This document shows, piece by piece, positions 61,155-64,000 of a DNA stretch of 64,000 nucleotides; the stretch's first letter is position 1, and every line of letters begins with the position of its first letter. Below the pieces are notes generated by a model. It made no database searches and had not been told where the DNA came from. It worked only from the letters and a program-made list of their open reading frames with translations. Both the position numbers and the translations under genes were made by a program. Origin of the DNA: Halorubrum sp. F4 (GTDB lineage: Archaea > Halobacteriota > Halobacteria > Halobacteriales > Haloferacaceae); NCBI RefSeq assembly GCF_027257195.1, contig NZ_JAPDFS010000002.1, positions 272,354 through 336,353 of the forward strand, in the 5' to 3' direction.

Positions 61155-62687
61155 ATCACCACGATAGTACTCGGATTTGACGGCGCTACTTGGACGCTCC
61201 TCGACAACTGGCTACCCGATCTGCCCGCTCTAGAGCGAATTATCAACAACGGTTTGTCGGGTGAATTGGAGAGCACCACACCACCTGTCACGAGTCCTGC
61301 CTGGCGGTGCTACGCCACCGGCAAAACCCCCGACGATATTGGGGTGTACTGGTGGCGGCAACTCAACCGCGACACCGAAGAATTCCTTGGTGCCGACCAA
61401 CTCCCACTCACCGACGAATGCTACTGGGAACGGCTGTCCGACGCTGGCTACGACGTCGCTGTGATGGGCGTCCCACTCAACTCACCACCACAGGAGGTCA
61501 ACGGCCACTTTATCGCGGGTGGTCCATTCGCTAACCCCGATAACTACACGTATCCCGCCGGGCTTGCTGACACACTCGAAGACCGGTTCGACTACCAGCT
61601 CCATCCTAAGGAATACCCGAATGTCGACACCGCAACCGACCCCGACATCGTCGCGGATTTCGATGGAATGATCCGGCAGCGATTCGATGTCGCCGAGTGG
61701 CTCCTCAAAGAGCATGACCCGGACGTTCTGAATTTCACTCTCTTCTATATCAACGTGATGCAACACAAGGCTTGGGACGCGCCCGCGGTCAAACAGCTCT
61801 GGGAGACTATTGATGACCGACTCGGAAACCTCATCGACGATGGCGACGACGTCATCATCCACTCCGATCACGGTCTCCACGAGGTTGACCAAGTGTTCTA
61901 TCTGAACGCGTGGCTCGAACAGAAAGGTTATCTCGAGGTCGCCGACGCAGACGACGCCCGCTCTCTCGTTGATGTGGCCAAGCGGATAACTGACGCGCTC
62001 GGCATCTCCGACCAAGTCAGTCGCTTCCTCCCCAAATCCATCCGGGAGTTCGTTATTGGATCTGGTCCAAGCCTGCTCGACGCTGGAGACTACGAGGACC
62101 GTATCGATTTTTCGACTTCGCGGGCGGTCGCCCTCCCCCAGGGTCCTGTCTATATCCTTGATGATGACTCCGAGTTCCGCGACCAGCTTGCGGCTGAGTT
62201 ACGTACCGTGACCGACCCTGAATCTGGACGACGCATCCTTGACGAGGTCGTCACCGCCGAGGATGTCTATGGATCGCCGCTTCGCGATGATGCCCCAGAC
62301 TTGCTGGTCCGCTGGAACAACGGCTTCGAGGTGAAAAATCAGCACTCGGGTGCCGAGGATACAGTATTTGGGCCGCCTCACGGAGTTCTCGCGGACAATG
62401 CTCCTGAAGGCATCGTTATTGCGGCGGGCCCCTCCTTTGCGGACGAGGAGGGCATCAAGACACCGTATCTCTACGATCTTGCGCCAACGATTCTCCATCT
62501 TCTCGGCGAGCCCGTTCCTGAGGACATGTCTGGGTCAGTTGCCGCCGATCTCTACGATGCGGAATCAGATGTAGCTCAACGAGAGGTCTCGTTCGTGGAT
62601 CCGAGCGAGACCGCCAGTAGTGCTGCTCATGAGGCAGCGAGTCAGGATGTAAACGACCGCCTACAGGATCTAGGATATCTTGAGTAG
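61155..62687 (+). CDS. alkaline-phosphatase-superfamily phosphodiesterase/sulfatase, start codon unclear
   Basis: The product (about 510 aa) carries IVLGFDGATWTLLDNWLPDLPALERI (metal aspartate D9 and threonine nucleophile T12 if numbered from 61155), ITSPAWRCYATGKTPDDIG-type active-site helix, HSDHGLHEVDQ and FGPPHG. These match the type I phosphodiesterase/nucleotide pyrophosphatase group used to modify glycans. No ATG, GTG or TTG exists in frame upstream of the catalytic aspartate: the expected start reads ATC (61149 or 61155), and the first TTG at 61254 would remove the active site. Either an unusual start is used or the start codon was lost. Confidence 0.82.
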   Translation: MTTIVLGFDGATWTLLDNWLPDLPALERIINNGLSGELESTTPPVTSPAWRCYATGKTPDDIGVYWWRQLNRDTEEFLGADQLPLTDECYWERLSDAGYDVAVMGVPLNSPPQEVNGHFIAGGPFANPDNYTYPAGLADTLEDRFDYQLHPKEYPNVDTATDPDIVADFDGMIRQRFDVAEWLLKEHDPDVLNFTLFYINVMQHKAWDAPAVKQLWETIDDRLGNLIDDGDDVIIHSDHGLHEVDQVFYLNAWLEQKGYLEVADADDARSLVDVAKRITDALGISDQVSRFLPKSIREFVIGSGPSLLDAGDYEDRIDFSTSRAVALPQGPVYILDDDSEFRDQLAAELRTVTDPESGRRILDEVVTAEDVYGSPLRDDAPDLLVRWNNGFEVKNQHSGAEDTVFGPPHGVLADNAPEGIVIAAGPSFADEEGIKTPYLYDLAPTILHLLGEPVPEDMSGSVAADLYDAESDVAQREVSFVDPSETASSAAHEAASQDVNDRLQDLGYLE

Positions 62688-62743
62688 TTGAGAAGGCATT
62701 TGGAGTTGAATTTTTCATCGAATCAGACTTAATTTCACAAGAA

Positions 62744-64000
62744 TCAGATTGATTCGGATACATCCTTGAGTAAAATCCTCATCTCGTAGTCGGTTAATAT
62801 GTCAATTATGTATATGACTGAACTGTAAATAATGACTCCTATAGCTATTAACAATGTCAGGCTGAGGGCATTCATGGAAACTAAACCTGAAACCCGAGTT
62901 ACCGCGATGTACATCAGGACACTCCCAATAAAAGGGTAAACAGCGGGCTTTAGGAGTGTTCGAATGTCTGTTTCAAGAATCGTCATTAACATATATTGAT
63001 GGATTGGGTTCGTAAGCAGGGGTAGACAGACTAGGAGAGTAGCCACGCCTGTCACTCCAAAGTACTCGGCGACCGGAAATATGCTAACTGATCCGATAAT
63101 TACTTTCGTAGCCTGTAATTTTACTTCAATATCTGGTCGACCAATTGACTTATATATTGGTCCCACAGTCGCACCAAAGGACCTGATTCCTCCCCAGATT
63201 GCTAATACCTGAATTAACGGTACCATCGGTCTCCATTCGTTTCCGAATGCCACATGAACGAAATAGGGAGCAACTGCTGCGATACCGGCAGCCATGGGGA
63301 ACGAGATCACTGTTCCCAACTGTAGTGTTCGGAGATATCCCTCTCGTAGCCGTACAGTATCATTCTGGACTTTGGAAAAAGCCGGGAAAGCAACTCGCGA
63401 TATCACTGAAGTGACCTCCGTTGCGGGAGCGTTAGAAATCCGATATGCGATTTGGTAGAATCCCAATGTGGTCGCAGTAAAGTACCACCCTACGAAGGCA
63501 TCATCTCCTTGGCCTGTAATGAAGACGAGAATCGAGGAAACGAACATCCATTTCCCGAAGTCGAACATATCTCGGCCAAGCTCGAGATCGAACTCGATAC
63601 GTGGCCGGTACTCGTGAATTCCGTAAGATATCGCAGCTTTCGCGAGATTCATCGCCACGATACCCGCCGGGAGTGCCCAGACACTCTGAAACACGACTGC
63701 GATAGTGACCGCGACCAGTAGATCGATCAGTCGACCACCGACTTGATACACGAACTCTCGATGGAAGTTGAGGTGCTTCCGGAAGTACATCACCGCCGGA
63801 TTCTGTACACCGAGGATCAACGGCGTGAAGCCAAGGAGTTGGATGAGAGGCTCGGCTTGCGGTTCGCCGAAGAACGCCGCAAGGCTAGGAGCTGTAAGAA
63901 ACGCAATAATAAATATCACTGCGCCGCGAATGATTTTGATAACCCATGCAGTATTGAGATACACGTCGACATTTTCCTCCTCGTGATGGATCAGTGCCTC
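62744..64000 (-). CDS. polysaccharide flippase (Wzx, MOP superfamily), partial
   Basis: The gene runs off the right end of the window; its start lies beyond 64000. The visible 418 residues begin EALIHHEEENVDVYLNTAWVIKIIRG and contain about eleven membrane segments and the Wzx-type FQIAYRISNAPATEVTSVISRVAFPAFSKVQND loop. It should move lipid-linked oligosaccharides across the membrane. Together with the Wzy-like gene at 47-48 kb it indicates Wzx/Wzy-type assembly. Confidence 0.88.
   Translation of the reverse strand, partial: EALIHHEEENVDVYLNTAWVIKIIRGAVIFIIAFLTAPSLAAFFGEPQAEPLIQLLGFTPLILGVQNPAVMYFRKHLNFHREFVYQVGGRLIDLLVAVTIAVVFQSVWALPAGIVAMNLAKAAISYGIHEYRPRIEFDLELGRDMFDFGKWMFVSSILVFITGQGDDAFVGWYFTATTLGFYQIAYRISNAPATEVTSVISRVAFPAFSKVQNDTVRLREGYLRTLQLGTVISFPMAAGIAAVAPYFVHVAFGNEWRPMVPLIQVLAIWGGIRSFGATVGPIYKSIGRPDIEVKLQATKVIIGSVSIFPVAEYFGVTGVATLLVCLPLLTNPIHQYMLMTILETDIRTLLKPAVYPFIGSVLMYIAVTRVSGLVSMNALSLTLLIAIGVIIYSSVIYIIDILTDYEMRILLKDVSESI

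Noticed and set aside
1..64000. tRNA, rRNA or CRISPR array
   Set aside because: No cloverleaf with matching arms, no rRNA blocks and no regularly spaced repeats were seen by eye on either strand.

Overview
The window looks like a piece of a haloarchaeal genome (class Halobacteria). Proteins are very acidic, GC is very high in the first 20 kb, many starts look leaderless behind TATA-like boxes, and several genes are archaeal or haloarchaeal markers: Tsr3, GTP cyclohydrolase III, a PitA-type chlorite dismutase/ABM fusion, DUF92, and a decarboxylating 6-phosphogluconate dehydrogenase. The interspersed GC-rich repeat is a type I associate with Halorubrum-like genomes; that genus hint is inference.

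Region 1 (1-19.6 kb) is ordinary chromosomal housekeeping: tsr3, gnd, thrC, a CaiB/BaiF CoA-transferase divergent from an unusual SDR, an AEC transporter, small zinc-finger proteins, hisI coupled to a coiled-coil protein, DUF92 plus GNAT, an HAD phosphatase, arfA (GTP cyclohydrolase III) coupled to a GT4 glycosyltransferase, pitA, a universal stress protein, an MFS transporter and a D-2-hydroxyacid dehydrogenase. Two copies of the same short repeat lie in opposite orientation at 1-115 and about 16.3-16.5 kb.

Region 2 (19.8-39.3 kb) is an accessory, defence- and plasmid-like island. It starts with two orphan MNT nucleotidyltransferases, an IS1341-type element with an intact TnpB, a wHTH/TumE-like toxin-antitoxin candidate and a PD-(D/E)xK nuclease. 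A gene-free 1.2 kb follows with iteron-like motifs. Then comes a + strand operon (26.97-32.38 kb) whose two large proteins (685 and 766 aa) are paralogues of each other, and which share a primase/D5-like C-terminal region with the small first gene. An ATPase-DUF234 gene follows. A converging minus-strand operon (38.7-34.0 kb) holds a Zn-finger protein, an HTH protein, a 156-aa protein, a 939-aa two-wHTH protein, a 78-aa protein and a second PD-(D/E)xK nuclease, with overlapping start/stop codons at most junctions. No integrase or recognisable Orc1/Cdc6 was seen. This is the best candidate for an undescribed system.

Region 3 (39.4-64 kb) is a surface-polysaccharide or glycosylation island of lower GC. 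It has four glycosyltransferases, a Wzy-like polymerase, a Wzx flippase (cut by the window end), a polysaccharide deacetylase-like protein, two alkaline-phosphatase/sulfatase-superfamily enzymes, a methyltransferase, and a set of sugar-nucleotide genes matching the WbpA-B-E-D route to UDP-2,3-diacetamido uronic acids. The gene resembling the last enzyme of that route (2-epimerase) is a pseudogene. The island is littered with decayed insertion sequences (IS110, IS5, IS1595, ISH3 and two IS6-like types), of which only one transposase appears intact.
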